Source: JBOGWP01 sp050693875 (GTDB lineage Bacteria; Actinomycetota; CADDZG01; JAHWKV01; JBOGWP01). Taken from it: a stretch of 34,443 nucleotides of DNA. A program made the translations under genes and the position numbers. The notes under the pieces were generated by a model. That model worked only from the letters and a program-made list of their open reading frames with translations. It was not told the origin of the DNA and ran no database searches. Below are positions 1 to 8,555 of this stretch, piece after piece (position 1 is the first letter of the stretch; every line of letters starts with the position of its first letter). The stretch lies in NCBI GenBank assembly GCA_050693875.1, contig JBOGWP010000058.1:1-34443 (forward strand), written 5' to 3'.

Positions 1-1
1 C

Positions 2-334
2 CACTCTTCGGTCACCCGCCGGTGGCGCAACTTCTTGGTGGAGGGCAACACGCTCAAGACCGGCGCCGGCTACGGGAGGGGGAACCTCGAGTTCAAGCGA
101 TCCGAAAACGTCACGGTGCGCGCCAACTCCATCGAGATGCCCCCGCCTCCTTGGGGCTTGGAGCAGCCGGTCGTGCGGCTGATCGACTCACACGGGGTTC
201 GGGTCGACTTCAACCGTGTTTGCGGCGCCTACGAGGTCATCCTGGTGGCCGACGCCACCAGCTCGGACTACGCCGAGTCTGGAAACTACTGCTCGCCCTC
301 CCTGCCGGTCATTCTCGGGGCAGCTCCGCAGTAA
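2..334 (+). CDS. C-terminal end of a right-handed beta-helix-like protein (partial)
   Basis: The reading frame is open from the left edge and stops at TAA 332-334, so only about 110 C-terminal residues are present. The visible part has short alternating strands with Asn/Val-rich turns (FLVEGNTL, ENVTVRANSIE, GVRVDFNRV), the rung pattern of parallel beta-helix proteins of the NosD/pectate-lyase type. Such proteins often bind or cleave polysaccharides outside the cytoplasm, which would suit the glycan locus beside it. The family call rests on the repeat pattern only. The gene converges on the minus-strand glycosyltransferase and the two ends overlap by 26 bases. Confidence 0.6.
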   Translation, partial: HSSVTRRWRNFLVEGNTLKTGAGYGRGNLEFKRSENVTVRANSIEMPPPPWGLEQPVVRLIDSHGVRVDFNRVCGAYEVILVADATSSDYAESGNYCSPSLPVILGAAPQ

Positions 335-1598
335 GCTCCTCGACCTGATCGAGGCATCGATCCCACGACCACTCCCGCTCGGCCCTCGCGCGCCCGGCCT
401 TCCCCAGCGCCTCCCTAAGCAGCGGGCTCTCCAGCCGACGGATGGACGAGGCAAGCGCCTCGGCGGTTGGATGGCCGAGCAGAAGTGCGTCGACCCCATC
501 GCTGAGCGTCCGGGCTACCTCTCCCCTCGCCACCGCGACCACCGCCTTCCCGCAAGCTAGGTACTCGCGCAGCTTGAGCGGTGAGTAATGGAATTCGTGG
601 TCCGAGCGGTGCAGGAGCAGCCCCACGTCCATGGCCGCAACATAGCCGGGGATCTCGCGGTGAGGAACCGTCCCGGTGAAGATCACGTCGCGCAGCCCCA
701 GCTCCCGCGCGATGCGCTGCGTCGACGGTCGCTCCTGCCCATCCCCGACCAGCAGCAGGGCGAGGTCAGACATCTCGCGTTGCAACACGGCGATGGCCTG
801 AAGGGCGACGGCCAAGCCGTGGAAGGGCCGGAAGCTCCCGACCCATCCGACCACGAGCTTCCCCTGGAGGCCGAAGCGCTCACGAATCTGGGCTCCCGAC
901 ACGGAAGGGTTGAATCGCTCCAAGTCGACCCCGTTCGGCGTCACGAGTATCCGCTCTTCCCTCGCGCCAAGCGATGCCACCGACGCGGCGACCTCGTCCG
1001 AGACGCACGCAACCAGGTCCGCCGCCAGGAGTTGTGGACGCTCGCCGATCCGTTCCAGCAGGCGTCCCCAGCCCGGCCGGCGAACGCCCCACTTCTCCGC
1101 CTCCCATACCTGGGGGGCATCGACGAACAGCACAAGAGGTCGACCAAGTGCACGCGCCAGCCCGAAGCCGGCGTGGCGGAAAATGCCGTGATATTGCCAG
1201 ACGAAGACCAGATTGAACCGGCGCCACGCGCCCTCGGGAATCGTCCAGCGCCGGCTGGCAGCCATGTTCCTCACGTCCTTGTAGGCCGTGATGCAAACCT
1301 CCGGCACGTAGGGCCGCCACCAGCGGCGCCGACGGGGGGCGAGCTCCGAGCGGGTAGCGCGACTCGCCGCTTCCTCCGGGCCGAGAATGCCCTCGGGAGT
1401 TGCCATCCAGGCACCCCCCCACCTCTTCGCGGCCGCGGCGGCCCACCCAGCGGCGGGAAGCCAGGGCGAGACGGGGCCGGAGTCTCCTTCGGTGGCGGTC
1501 TGGATGACGAAGAGTACCCCCGAGTCTCCCTCGCCCGGGACCTGGGCCCGCTGACCGCTCTCTTGGCGATGTCCCGGCTTCGTGGGGGCTGCCCTCAC
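309..1598 (-). CDS. GT4-family glycosyltransferase
   Basis: A two-domain GT-B glycosyltransferase of about 429 residues that should transfer a sugar from a nucleotide-sugar donor to a growing glycan on the cytoplasmic side of the membrane. The N-terminal acceptor half begins near residue 28 (GVLFVIQ) with the early glycine-rich loop of the family. The linker motif VTPNGVDLERF lies at 219-229. The donor half has GWVGSFRPFHG near 251-261, LLLVGDG near 281-287 and the conserved SPLKLREYLACGKAVVAV near 339-356. The ATG at 1598 is the only good start and leaves about 25 unconserved residues, so the real start may be a little further in. It is the last gene of the minus-strand glycan block. Donor and linkage cannot be read from sequence. 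Confidence 0.9.
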   Translation of the reverse strand: MRAAPTKPGHRQESGQRAQVPGEGDSGVLFVIQTATEGDSGPVSPWLPAAGWAAAAAKRWGGAWMATPEGILGPEEAASRATRSELAPRRRRWWRPYVPEVCITAYKDVRNMAASRRWTIPEGAWRRFNLVFVWQYHGIFRHAGFGLARALGRPLVLFVDAPQVWEAEKWGVRRPGWGRLLERIGERPQLLAADLVACVSDEVAASVASLGAREERILVTPNGVDLERFNPSVSGAQIRERFGLQGKLVVGWVGSFRPFHGLAVALQAIAVLQREMSDLALLLVGDGQERPSTQRIARELGLRDVIFTGTVPHREIPGYVAAMDVGLLLHRSDHEFHYSPLKLREYLACGKAVVAVARGEVARTLSDGVDALLLGHPTAEALASSIRRLESPLLREALGKAGRARAEREWSWDRCLDQVEELTAELPRE

Positions 1599-1657
1599 CT
1601 CTCGACCTCAGGCGTCGCGGGGGGTACGTGGGCGCAAGCGGAGGAGGCCTCCATGCT

Positions 1658-2341
1658 CTACAAACCTCCCGAGCGGGGCCGAACGCCACAAGCACCGGGC
1701 CTCGCCACTACCAGAAGCGTGTTCCACGCCAGGCGTTCGGGCAGGATCACGCGGATTAGTGAAGCCACTGTCCTCCTTGCCCGACCGGGTGTGGAGTGGG
1801 GCACGAACTTGATCTCCAGGACCTCGAACCCGTTGCGTTCCAGAAGCTGACGTATCGAGTCCTCGCAGAACCAGCATGTGTGTTCGGCGTTGAGGGGGGC
1901 GTTTTTGAAGAGGCGGTAGACGAAGTTCGAAAAGCCGAAGACATTCGGGGTCGTCAGCACGAAGAGGCCTCCGGGCTCCAGGTGGCGCCGTACGCCATCC
2001 AGGAAGCCCCGGAAGTTTTCGAGGTGCTCAATAAGTTCGCCAGCGAACACCAGATCGAATCGACGTTCGAGGCGAAGGTCCTCCCCATCCCCGACCACAA
2101 TCTCGTTGCCGCGCTCGCGCAGAGTCTCGACGGCCTCGATATCACGGTCCACCCCAACGACGTCGTGAGCAACGCCCCGTATCAAGGAGTGGAACCAGTC
2201 CGGCCTTCGGTGACCCGAGGCACAGCCCAGATCCAGCACGGTCTTCCCCGTGACGAAGGGGCGAACGGCAATCCAACGGTCCCGGTTGGAGCCTCTGCTC
2301 CACTCGGGTTGCAGCACATGCTTCCTGCTCGTGCGGACCAT
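1658..2341 (-). CDS. Class I SAM-dependent methyltransferase
   Basis: A 227-residue methyltransferase with the Rossmann SAM-binding fold. Motif I is VLDLGCASG at 35-43, the acidic end of strand 2 is VGVDRD near 62-67, and a typical LVFAGELIEHLEN stretch lies near 97-109, followed by LEPGGLFVLTTPN. This is the Methyltransf_11/23 type common in polysaccharide and lipid loci, where it methylates sugars or intermediates. ATG at 2341 is preceded by GGGGAGAGG at a good distance; a GTG directly upstream (2344) is an alternative. It sits 59 bp upstream of the glycosyltransferase and is probably co-transcribed. Target not determinable. Confidence 0.87.
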   Translation of the reverse strand: MVRTSRKHVLQPEWSRGSNRDRWIAVRPFVTGKTVLDLGCASGHRRPDWFHSLIRGVAHDVVGVDRDIEAVETLRERGNEIVVGDGEDLRLERRFDLVFAGELIEHLENFRGFLDGVRRHLEPGGLFVLTTPNVFGFSNFVYRLFKNAPLNAEHTCWFCEDSIRQLLERNGFEVLEIKFVPHSTPGRARRTVASLIRVILPERLAWNTLLVVARPGACGVRPRSGGL

Positions 2342-2693
2342 CACCTCTCCCCAACTCTGTCGTGGAGCTCTCTATCTCGGACCGCAAATGGTTCTTGGGT
2401 CGATCATGCGGTCGCCAGACAGACCCTTGCAGAACCGCGCGAGCCTCCTGCTCGTCGCCTCCGGAGGTGGGTCGAGGTCGGAGGAACGGCCAAAGACCGA
2501 CCCCGATCTCCGCCGCGAGACGGCCTCGGTAGGAGCCTTGGGGGATGCAGCAGGCCCTGCACCCGCGCGAGTGAAATCCTCATCGGCGGCTAGCCTCGAC
2601 GAATCGATGTTGCCGCGACCCGACGTTGCGGAGGCGCTAGCTTTGCGAGAACGCACGGCGACAAATGGTTGTCACGGACGCCCAGTCCCTCGT
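2342..2693. other. Gene-poor stretch between methyltransferase and sulfotransferase
   Basis: About 350 bp with no convincing gene. One open frame on the minus strand (2372-2656) encodes a low-complexity Arg/Ser/Ala-rich peptide with no recognisable domain. A small perfect hairpin (GACAA-ATGG-TTGTC, 2659-2672) lies just after the sulfotransferase stop and could be a weak terminator, but it has no T-run. A promoter for the downstream methyltransferase/glycosyltransferase pair may lie here; I cannot point to it. Confidence 0.5.
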
Positions 2694-3596
2694 TCAGGCA
2701 ATTCCCCATCCGTCGAACGAGTCACCCAGGAAGTTCCGCAGCCGCCGGATGTCCTCGCGCAGCCTGTCTTCCAGCTGGTCCCGAAGGCCGGCGGTCACGA
2801 GCGCCTCTCTCGGATCCACGCCACTCGTGCGCAACCGAAGGGTGGCCTCCTTCACCCTTGGCGGGACGACCCGCCCCATCAAGCCGTAGCCGGGAAGTGT
2901 CCGGAGCCGGTTGAAGATCGGCCGCAGGGCGCGCTTCTCAGCCGTCCGGTGAAACTCGGTGTCAAGCTCGGGACTCGACCACGTCGGGTCGACTCCAAGA
3001 AACGTGAAGACCCGTTCGAGCGTCCCCCGTCGCGCGGCACGAAGACTCTCAGAGGGGATCACGAGGAGGCTCCCCGGAGGGAAGTAATCGAGGTACTGGG
3101 CGAGCTGCATCCCGTACCGGCTCCAGTCGAGGTACTGCGGCCTCTCGAGCAGGGCGCGCTCGAGGGATCGGTCTTCCCGGCCGATCAGCCTCCAGTGGAG
3201 GTAATGAGAACGCATTCGCTCGATCGGGTGACGGACCAGGTAGATGATGCGGACGTCCGGCAGGTGTGCTGCGATCCGCGCCGGGACCCCTCCATAGTCG
3301 GGAAACTTCGAGTAGCTCGTAGACGCTTCCCCAACTGCCGGTGCCCGCTGGCCGCCGTCGAAGTGGCTCCGATACCACACAGCTCCGAGGCCCCAGTTCA
3401 ACTCGGCGGCGAAGAAGTCCAACTCCTTGATCCTGCTCATGAAGATGTCAGGATGCGAGCCGAGGTACCTGTAGAGGCTGTCGGTACCTGCCTTCATCGC
3501 CCCGATCAGGAGGAAATTCGGCAGCACCCCTCCCGTCGACGTGCCCCGGCGAACCTTCGTGGGGTTGGATCGGCGTTCCGCGCGGTTATCCAGCAA
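2694..3596 (-). CDS. PAPS-dependent sulfotransferase (heparan sulfotransferase-like)
   Basis: A 300-residue sulfotransferase that should move sulfate from PAPS to a carbohydrate hydroxyl or amine. The 5'-phosphosulfate loop is IGAMKAGTDSLY at about 31-42, and the 3'-phosphate motif is YLVRHPIERMRSHY at about 119-132 with Arg122 and Ser130 in the binding positions. The form KAGT(D/T)SLY is typical of the glycosaminoglycan/NodH-like Sulfotransfer_1 group. The start used is TTG at 3596, 6 bases after the stop of the upstream sulfotransferase; the ribosome site there is weak, so translation is probably coupled. A later GTG just before LPNFLL is an alternative. Confidence 0.88.
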   Translation of the reverse strand: MLDNRAERRSNPTKVRRGTSTGGVLPNFLLIGAMKAGTDSLYRYLGSHPDIFMSRIKELDFFAAELNWGLGAVWYRSHFDGGQRAPAVGEASTSYSKFPDYGGVPARIAAHLPDVRIIYLVRHPIERMRSHYLHWRLIGREDRSLERALLERPQYLDWSRYGMQLAQYLDYFPPGSLLVIPSESLRAARRGTLERVFTFLGVDPTWSSPELDTEFHRTAEKRALRPIFNRLRTLPGYGLMGRVVPPRVKEATLRLRTSGVDPREALVTAGLRDQLEDRLREDIRRLRNFLGDSFDGWGIA

Positions 3597-3602
3597 GCCT
3601 GT

Positions 3603-4682
3603 TCACCCAACCTCCCCTATCCTGTTCCTCAAACCCCCTTGGCTGGCTCGCCTCCATCGCCGGTACGCGCGAGGCAGCCGAGCCAGCTCGACCCCAGCTC
3701 GCTCGAGATGCACCCGCAGAGGAGGCCCAGCCAAGTACACCCCCCTTGACAACGCCGTAGGCGGCTCGCCGTACCCCAGCCGGTTCATCTCGCGACCGCA
3801 AATCGATTCGACATCCCTGCGCTGCTCGTCCGAGAGATCGCCTCGCCACGCGCTGATGCGCTCATCCGTGATCTCCCCGTAGACCCGCTCCTTCCACCAC
3901 TCCCACGGAAGAGCAATTCTCTTCGTGACTTCCGTATCCACGGCTGATTCGAGCATTTCATGGCTCCCGAGGAGCTCGGCAATGTGCTTCCGACTCGACT
4001 CGGCATCGAGCACGACGTCCTCATAGCGCAGCAGCAGGAACCGCCATCCTTGCAGCGAGCGGTGGGCTCTCCGAAGCCGCCGCTGATCCACGCACCAGCG
4101 CTGTGCGAGGACGACGTGGGAGGAAGTCGCCCAGGGTACGCGAAGGCTCGATGCAACCACGGCGCGGGGGTCGCGAACGACCGCGATGATCTTGAGGGCG
4201 GGCAGGGCGTTCGTCAGCAGGCGCCACCAGGGCAGGTGCTGGGGGGACTTCTCACCGACGATCGGAGCTTCGCCCGCGAGAACGGAGAGAATCGCGGCGA
4301 ACAGCTGGACGGCATCTCCGCACTGACCATCGAGGCGGCTGAGCACAGCGATTGGATCGAGATCCATCCCCTGCGCCCAAGGGAGTGATGCGTAAAGGTT
4401 GACCTCCTCACGAAGAGCTGCCTGGTCGAGCGGAAAGCGGCGGCGCCGAAGAAGCCCCGGGAGAAACATGGAGAAGAACTGCGTCTCAGGCGGCACGACG
4501 ACCCCGGGGACCTCACTAGCCAGCCGCTGAACGAGCGTCGTGCCGGAGCGGGCGGTACCCAGGATCATGAAGGCAGGAACGGTGCGGCGGGCTGGCGGAA
4601 CGGCCACGGATGGCTCGTGACCGGCCGAACCGAGGGGACGAGACCTCTCGGGAACGTTGTTCGGGGATGGACGACCATTCAC
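3603..4682 (-). CDS. Second sulfotransferase (Sulfotransfer_3-like)
   Basis: A 359-residue sulfotransferase distinct from its neighbour. The PAPS 5'-loop is MILGTARSGTTLVQRL near 39-54, and the 3'-phosphate motif is IAVVRDPRAVVASSLRVPW in the middle of the chain. A C-terminal Arg-rich tail follows. I place the start at GTG 4682 because AGAGGAG lies 7 bases upstream; the frame stays open far beyond this but there only overlaps the oppositely framed O-antigen-ligase-like gene. The spacing to the next sulfotransferase is 6 bases, so the two are translated together. Two different sulfotransferases in one locus suggest a glycan sulfated at two positions. Confidence 0.87.
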   Translation of the reverse strand: MNGRPSPNNVPERSRPLGSAGHEPSVAVPPARRTVPAFMILGTARSGTTLVQRLASEVPGVVVPPETQFFSMFLPGLLRRRRFPLDQAALREEVNLYASLPWAQGMDLDPIAVLSRLDGQCGDAVQLFAAILSVLAGEAPIVGEKSPQHLPWWRLLTNALPALKIIAVVRDPRAVVASSLRVPWATSSHVVLAQRWCVDQRRLRRAHRSLQGWRFLLLRYEDVVLDAESSRKHIAELLGSHEMLESAVDTEVTKRIALPWEWWKERVYGEITDERISAWRGDLSDEQRRDVESICGREMNRLGYGEPPTALSRGVYLAGPPLRVHLERAGVELARLPRAYRRWRRASQGGLRNRIGEVG

Positions 4683-4801
4683 GGTCTTACTCCTCTCGGG
4701 GGCGGGGACCCGAACTCGAGAAGGGTGCCCGAATCCTCCTCCGCGCTCGGCTGCCGGAACCTCAGGGACGGGCAAGCCCGCAATGAAACAAGCCAAACCC
4801 C

Positions 4802-5857
4802 TCACCGGGGGGGGTCTTGTGAGCTCGGGCGCGACATCCCCGATCCCACCAAAGCTGCGGCGGCCAGCGGGACGAGTGGAAAGTGCAGGATGCCGTCGAC
4901 GCATGCGTGGATGCCCAGCGCGCTCAGCCCGGCAGCTGCAAGTTCGGCAGGGCGTCCGTTTGCATCCGACGGGCCGAGAGCCACGAAGGCCCATCCCCAC
5001 AGCGACGTCAGCAGGAGCAGTCCCGGCACTCCCGCCTCCGCCCCCTGCTGAAGGAACTCGTGGTGCGCCCAGAGGACATCCGGGTCCCGCCTGGCGGTTG
5101 GGCTGAGCTCCTGGAATCGGCCGGGTCCTGTGCCCAGCAGCGGTGATTCTCGAAGCATGACGAGTGCCTCGTGCCACAGGCGAGGCCTGTTCTCGGACAG
5201 CGACGAGGTGACCATCTGACCCAGCAGCCCCGGGCGGCCGGGCCGATAGGCGATTGCAAAGGTGGTCGAGATGACCATCGCGCCAAGGAAGAGTCCCGCC
5301 CACACACGCCGTCCCGTTGCGCCGCCGCGCCGCCTCATCATCGCCGCGGCCGTCGGCAGCAGGAGCAGGAGCGTGGCCGCTACCGAACCGCTGACCACCG
5401 AGAGTGCGCCGGAGGCGAGGGCGGCGGCGATACCGAGAAGGCGAGGAACAGCACTCTTCGCAGCGGCGGCAAGCATAAGCCCCGCTACTGCCACCTGGAG
5501 GAAGAACGCCCCCTTGGCATTCGTGTAACCGAATGGCCCGCTCAGCGGTCTGTCGCTCAGGAGGCCGTGTGGGAACAGGGCGACCACGATGGCTCCCGTG
5601 ATCAGGACGCACGCAGGGCCGGCCCACCACATCGCCCCGGCGGCCTTGGTCAGGACGAGCACTCCGCCACACGCGGCCAAGACGAGGAGAAACGGATAGG
5701 GATTCCCTCCGCGAGCCGCCGCGACAAGAATTGTCCAGAGGCCCGCGGCCAGGAACAATGCCGCTCCCCACCTCTCCGCCCGGAGCCGCCGCGGCTCGCG
5801 GTGCCGCTTCGGTTGCCCGTGCGCCTCTTGCCCGTTCGCCCGGCGCACGCGCATCAT
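4802..5857 (-). CDS. O-antigen ligase/polymerase-like membrane protein
   Basis: A 351-residue integral membrane protein with about eight to ten hydrophobic segments (for example AALFLAAGLWTILVAAA and PFLLVLAACGGVLVLT). The large non-cytoplasmic loop contains ENRPRLWHEALVMLRESPLLGTGPG, then AHHEFLQQGAEAGVPG, the His/Glu pattern of the Wzy_C (WaaL/Wzy) family. Members join polymerised glycan to lipid A or another carrier, or polymerise repeat units, on the periplasmic face. The ATG at 5857 overlaps the upstream methyltransferase stop as ATGA. The chain is slightly shorter than the usual 400 or so residues. Ligase versus polymerase cannot be told from sequence alone. Confidence 0.82.
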   Translation of the reverse strand: MMRVRRANGQEAHGQPKRHREPRRLRAERWGAALFLAAGLWTILVAAARGGNPYPFLLVLAACGGVLVLTKAAGAMWWAGPACVLITGAIVVALFPHGLLSDRPLSGPFGYTNAKGAFFLQVAVAGLMLAAAAKSAVPRLLGIAAALASGALSVVSGSVAATLLLLLPTAAAMMRRRGGATGRRVWAGLFLGAMVISTTFAIAYRPGRPGLLGQMVTSSLSENRPRLWHEALVMLRESPLLGTGPGRFQELSPTARRDPDVLWAHHEFLQQGAEAGVPGLLLLTSLWGWAFVALGPSDANGRPAELAAAGLSALGIHACVDGILHFPLVPLAAAALVGSGMSRPSSQDPPR

Positions 5858-6819
5858 CCGGATGTGCGGTCGGGACGTCGAGCGAGGACGAACAGCCCCG
5901 CGTTCTCCCTGACCCGCTCGACGACCAACCCCGCGTCAGCGAACCAGGGCTCGATCTCCGACCACACGAAACGTCGCTCGAGCGGTGCAGCGAGCCGGTC
6001 GAAGGTGTCCAGCCAGAGACTCCGCAGGGGCCTCCCCCGGTAAGTCCCGAGGGGGAGTTGTTCGAGCGCGGGCAGACCCAAGCGCTCGCCGACCCGCCCG
6101 GGGATGACGAAAGCGACGTACAGGGCCGGGGCGATCAGGGCGCTGAGCGCTCGGACGGCTGGAGGCGGGAGTCGAGTGGTGGCTCTGCGAAGGAGAGCGG
6201 CCGCGGCCAGGCCCATCCTGCGCATGCCTGGGTGTTCCGGACGGCTGTAGACGTAGATCAACAGCCTTCCCCCACGAGCCAGCAGACCGACAAGGGAACG
6301 GAACCCCTCGCGTGGATCCGGGAGATGGTGAAGAACCCCCAGACAGTAGACGAAATCGAATGTCTCTCCAGCGAGCGGAGCCTGGCGAAGGTCGGCGCGT
6401 ACCACGACCACGTTCTCGAACTCCGCAAGGTTCTTCGCGGCGGCCGTTACCGCAGATGACCCGTCGAGTGCTACCAACGCTCTCAGCAGAGGTGCAGTGA
6501 AGTAGGCATAGCGACCCTTCCCGCATCCGACATCGACGCCGATCCTGCCGACGAGGCTCTCCGGCGGGACATCGTCGAAATAGTTGCTCCAAAACTCATG
6601 GTCCTCCGGCTGGATGCAGTCGAACGTGGTCCACTCGTAACCGAAGCGCTCCAGGGTCCGCCTGCTCGCTTCATCGGGCGGCAGCCCGGAGGCGTCGATG
6701 TAACCGTCGACCAGGGGCAGAGCATGACCCTCCCGGCACCGCAGACCTCCATCCTCGTCGCTGATCTCGCTGCGACAATTCGGACAACGGAGGCGAGTGA
6801 CGATATGCCGCGACAACAT
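5854..6819 (-). CDS. Methyltransferase with N-terminal Trm112-like zinc ribbon
   Basis: A 321-residue protein. Residues 1-40 form a small zinc-ribbon-like domain (RCPNC at 11-15, then Cys28 and His32), as in Trm112-type N-termini. Residues 90-220 are a class I SAM methyltransferase with VDVGCGKGR at 95-103, VALDGSS, and YCLGVLHHLPDP. The ATG at 6819 is chosen because AAGGA lies 8 bases upstream; the frame continues upstream into the adenylation gene but without a better start. The C-terminal part has a hydrophobic stretch, possibly membrane-associated. This architecture is common in polysaccharide loci. Target unknown. Confidence 0.85.
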   Translation of the reverse strand: MLSRHIVTRLRCPNCRSEISDEDGGLRCREGHALPLVDGYIDASGLPPDEASRRTLERFGYEWTTFDCIQPEDHEFWSNYFDDVPPESLVGRIGVDVGCGKGRYAYFTAPLLRALVALDGSSAVTAAAKNLAEFENVVVVRADLRQAPLAGETFDFVYCLGVLHHLPDPREGFRSLVGLLARGGRLLIYVYSRPEHPGMRRMGLAAAALLRRATTRLPPPAVRALSALIAPALYVAFVIPGRVGERLGLPALEQLPLGTYRGRPLRSLWLDTFDRLAAPLERRFVWSEIEPWFADAGLVVERVRENAGLFVLARRPDRTSG

Positions 6820-6877
6820 GGGCTCGGTCCTTGTGACGACTCTTCGTCGGCGATACCGGCTTGGGGGTGACTCGATC

Positions 6878-8473
6878 TCAACCAACGACAGGCGCCACCC
6901 CAATGGAACGCAGGGACTGCCGGTCGATCTTCCCCGTCGACGTCTTTGGGAGGGAGGTCAGGAACTCGAAGTGCTCGGGAATCATGTATCGAGGAAGTCG
7001 TCGGGAGCACACCTCAACGATCTCCCGTTCCGTCACGCCCTCCCCAACCACGACGTAGGCCCTCAGCCGGTTCGTCACCACCTCGTCGGGGATGGCAACG
7101 ACGGCACACTCCATGACGGCGGGGTGGGCATAGATCACGGTTTCGATCTCCCCGAGCTCGATTCGATACCCCCGGCTCTTGATCTGCGCGTCCCGTCGTC
7201 CCAAGAAACGATAGTCTCCGTCGTGCTCGAGCCGCACCAGATCCCCCGTCCGGTAGGTGGGGTCCGGCAGCTCGTCATCCAGCGGATTGGAAACCAGGAC
7301 CCGCGAGGTTCGCTCCGGGTCACCCCAGTACCCCTTCATAACGGTCGACCCCCGAACGTAGAGCTCTCCGACCTCGCCCACGCCGGCCGCCGATCGGTCG
7401 TCCTTGACCGCGAAGACCTCGACGTTGGCGATCGCGCGGCCGATCGGGATCGGCTCGTTCTCGCCCTCCGGGAGCGGCGGCACCTCGTAGAACGTGCACA
7501 CATTGGTCTCGGTAGGCCCGTACAGGTTGAAGAACCGGGCATGCGGGACGAGCTGCATCATCTGCCGGAGGTACTTGGTGGGAAACACCTCTCCCGCGAA
7601 CAGCACGGTCCGCACCGTGGAAAGCCTTCCGCCTCCGTCCTTGAGGTTGCCGCGTAACGCGAGTGCGGTCAGCGCTGAGGGAACCGAATACCAAACGGTG
7701 ATGTCGTTTGACTCGATGAACCGCGCCGCCTCGATCGGGAACACCACCGCCTCCCTGGGCACCAGCACAACTGCGGCGCCGGCGCCCGCCGCCGCGAAAA
7801 GGTCGAACACCGACAGGTCGAAGTGGAGAGGGGCATGACTGGACAGCCGGTCCCCCGGTGTGAGGCCAAACGTCTCGACGCCCCACTCGACGAAGGTCAG
7901 TGCGTTCAGGTGGGAGAGCTTCACTCCTTTGGGCAGCCCGGTCGATCCCGACGTGTATAGGATGTAGGCCAGGTCGAGATGGATCATCTCGACCTCGGTC
8001 GGCTCGTCGGGGCGGCGGTCGATCTCCTCCACGCCCACCACCCGGACGCCCGGGGGAGGCGTCAGCCCTTTCTTGACATGGTTCAGCGCCACCAGCGATT
8101 CCAGGCTGGCCCCATGCCGCGTCAGCTCGTGCCAGGTGGCCTGCTTCTCCGTCCCGGTGAGCAGGACGCGCAGGGCGGCGTCGCGGGCGATGCCACCGAG
8201 GCGCGCCGGAGGTGCATCGGGGTCCAGCGGAACGTACGCAGCGCCTGCCTTGAGCGTCCCGTAGATCGCCACGACCGACTCCATGGACTTATCGAGGTAC
8301 AACCCGACGCGGTCACCGCGGCGCACCCCCATCGAGATCAGCTGCCTGGCAACCTGGTTGCTCCGGCGGTCGAGCTCCGCGTACGTCAGCCAGCGCTCCT
8401 GATCGACGACCGCAACACGGGCTGGGTGGCGCGCCGCCGAATCCGCGAGAAGCTGGTGCAGCAGGGATCTCAT
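6878..8473 (-). CDS. Free-standing L-proline adenylation enzyme (prolyl-carrier-protein ligase, PltF/RedM type)
   Basis: A 531-residue adenylate-forming enzyme. It has the NRPS core motifs: YTSGSTGLPKGVKLSH (173-188), LYGPTETN (317-324), YRTGD (407-411), GRRDAQIKSRGYRIELGEIE (425-444) and TSTGK (511-515). Aligning by eye to the gramicidin PheA pocket gives D219, L220, F223, Y262, L291, A293, L317, V325, C326, K515, i.e. D-L-F-Y-L-A-L-V-C-K, the code I know for free-standing proline enzymes that start pyrrole-2-carboxyl biosynthesis. It should make prolyl-AMP and load the carrier protein at 10949-11215. No condensation or carrier domain is attached. The ATG at 8473 has AAGGAGG 8 bases upstream. 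A generic acyl-CoA ligase is the alternative, but the pocket match argues against it. Confidence 0.88.
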   Translation of the reverse strand: MRSLLHQLLADSAARHPARVAVVDQERWLTYAELDRRSNQVARQLISMGVRRGDRVGLYLDKSMESVVAIYGTLKAGAAYVPLDPDAPPARLGGIARDAALRVLLTGTEKQATWHELTRHGASLESLVALNHVKKGLTPPPGVRVVGVEEIDRRPDEPTEVEMIHLDLAYILYTSGSTGLPKGVKLSHLNALTFVEWGVETFGLTPGDRLSSHAPLHFDLSVFDLFAAAGAGAAVVLVPREAVVFPIEAARFIESNDITVWYSVPSALTALALRGNLKDGGGRLSTVRTVLFAGEVFPTKYLRQMMQLVPHARFFNLYGPTETNVCTFYEVPPLPEGENEPIPIGRAIANVEVFAVKDDRSAAGVGEVGELYVRGSTVMKGYWGDPERTSRVLVSNPLDDELPDPTYRTGDLVRLEHDGDYRFLGRRDAQIKSRGYRIELGEIETVIYAHPAVMECAVVAIPDEVVTNRLRAYVVVGEGVTEREIVEVCSRRLPRYMIPEHFEFLTSLPKTSTGKIDRQSLRSIGVAPVVG

Positions 8474-8555
8474 GTCGTCAACCTCCTTGCCGCCGACCCG
8501 CTTTCCTCCACCCGCGCCGGGGGTTGCCCTGCGGGTCGCCGACGCTCTGACCTTC

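Noticed and set aside
2372..2656. Minus-strand 94-codon open frame
   Set aside because: Ser/Arg/Ala-rich with no domain and no good ribosome site; treated as non-coding.
2250..3749. Long plus-strand open frame opposite the first sulfotransferase
   Set aside because: Low-complexity, Arg/Pro-rich product with no domain; a shadow caused by high GC opposite a clear gene.
4683..5771. Long upstream extension of the second sulfotransferase frame
   Set aside because: It overlaps the clear membrane protein gene in another frame, has no domain, and a strong ribosome site supports GTG 4682.
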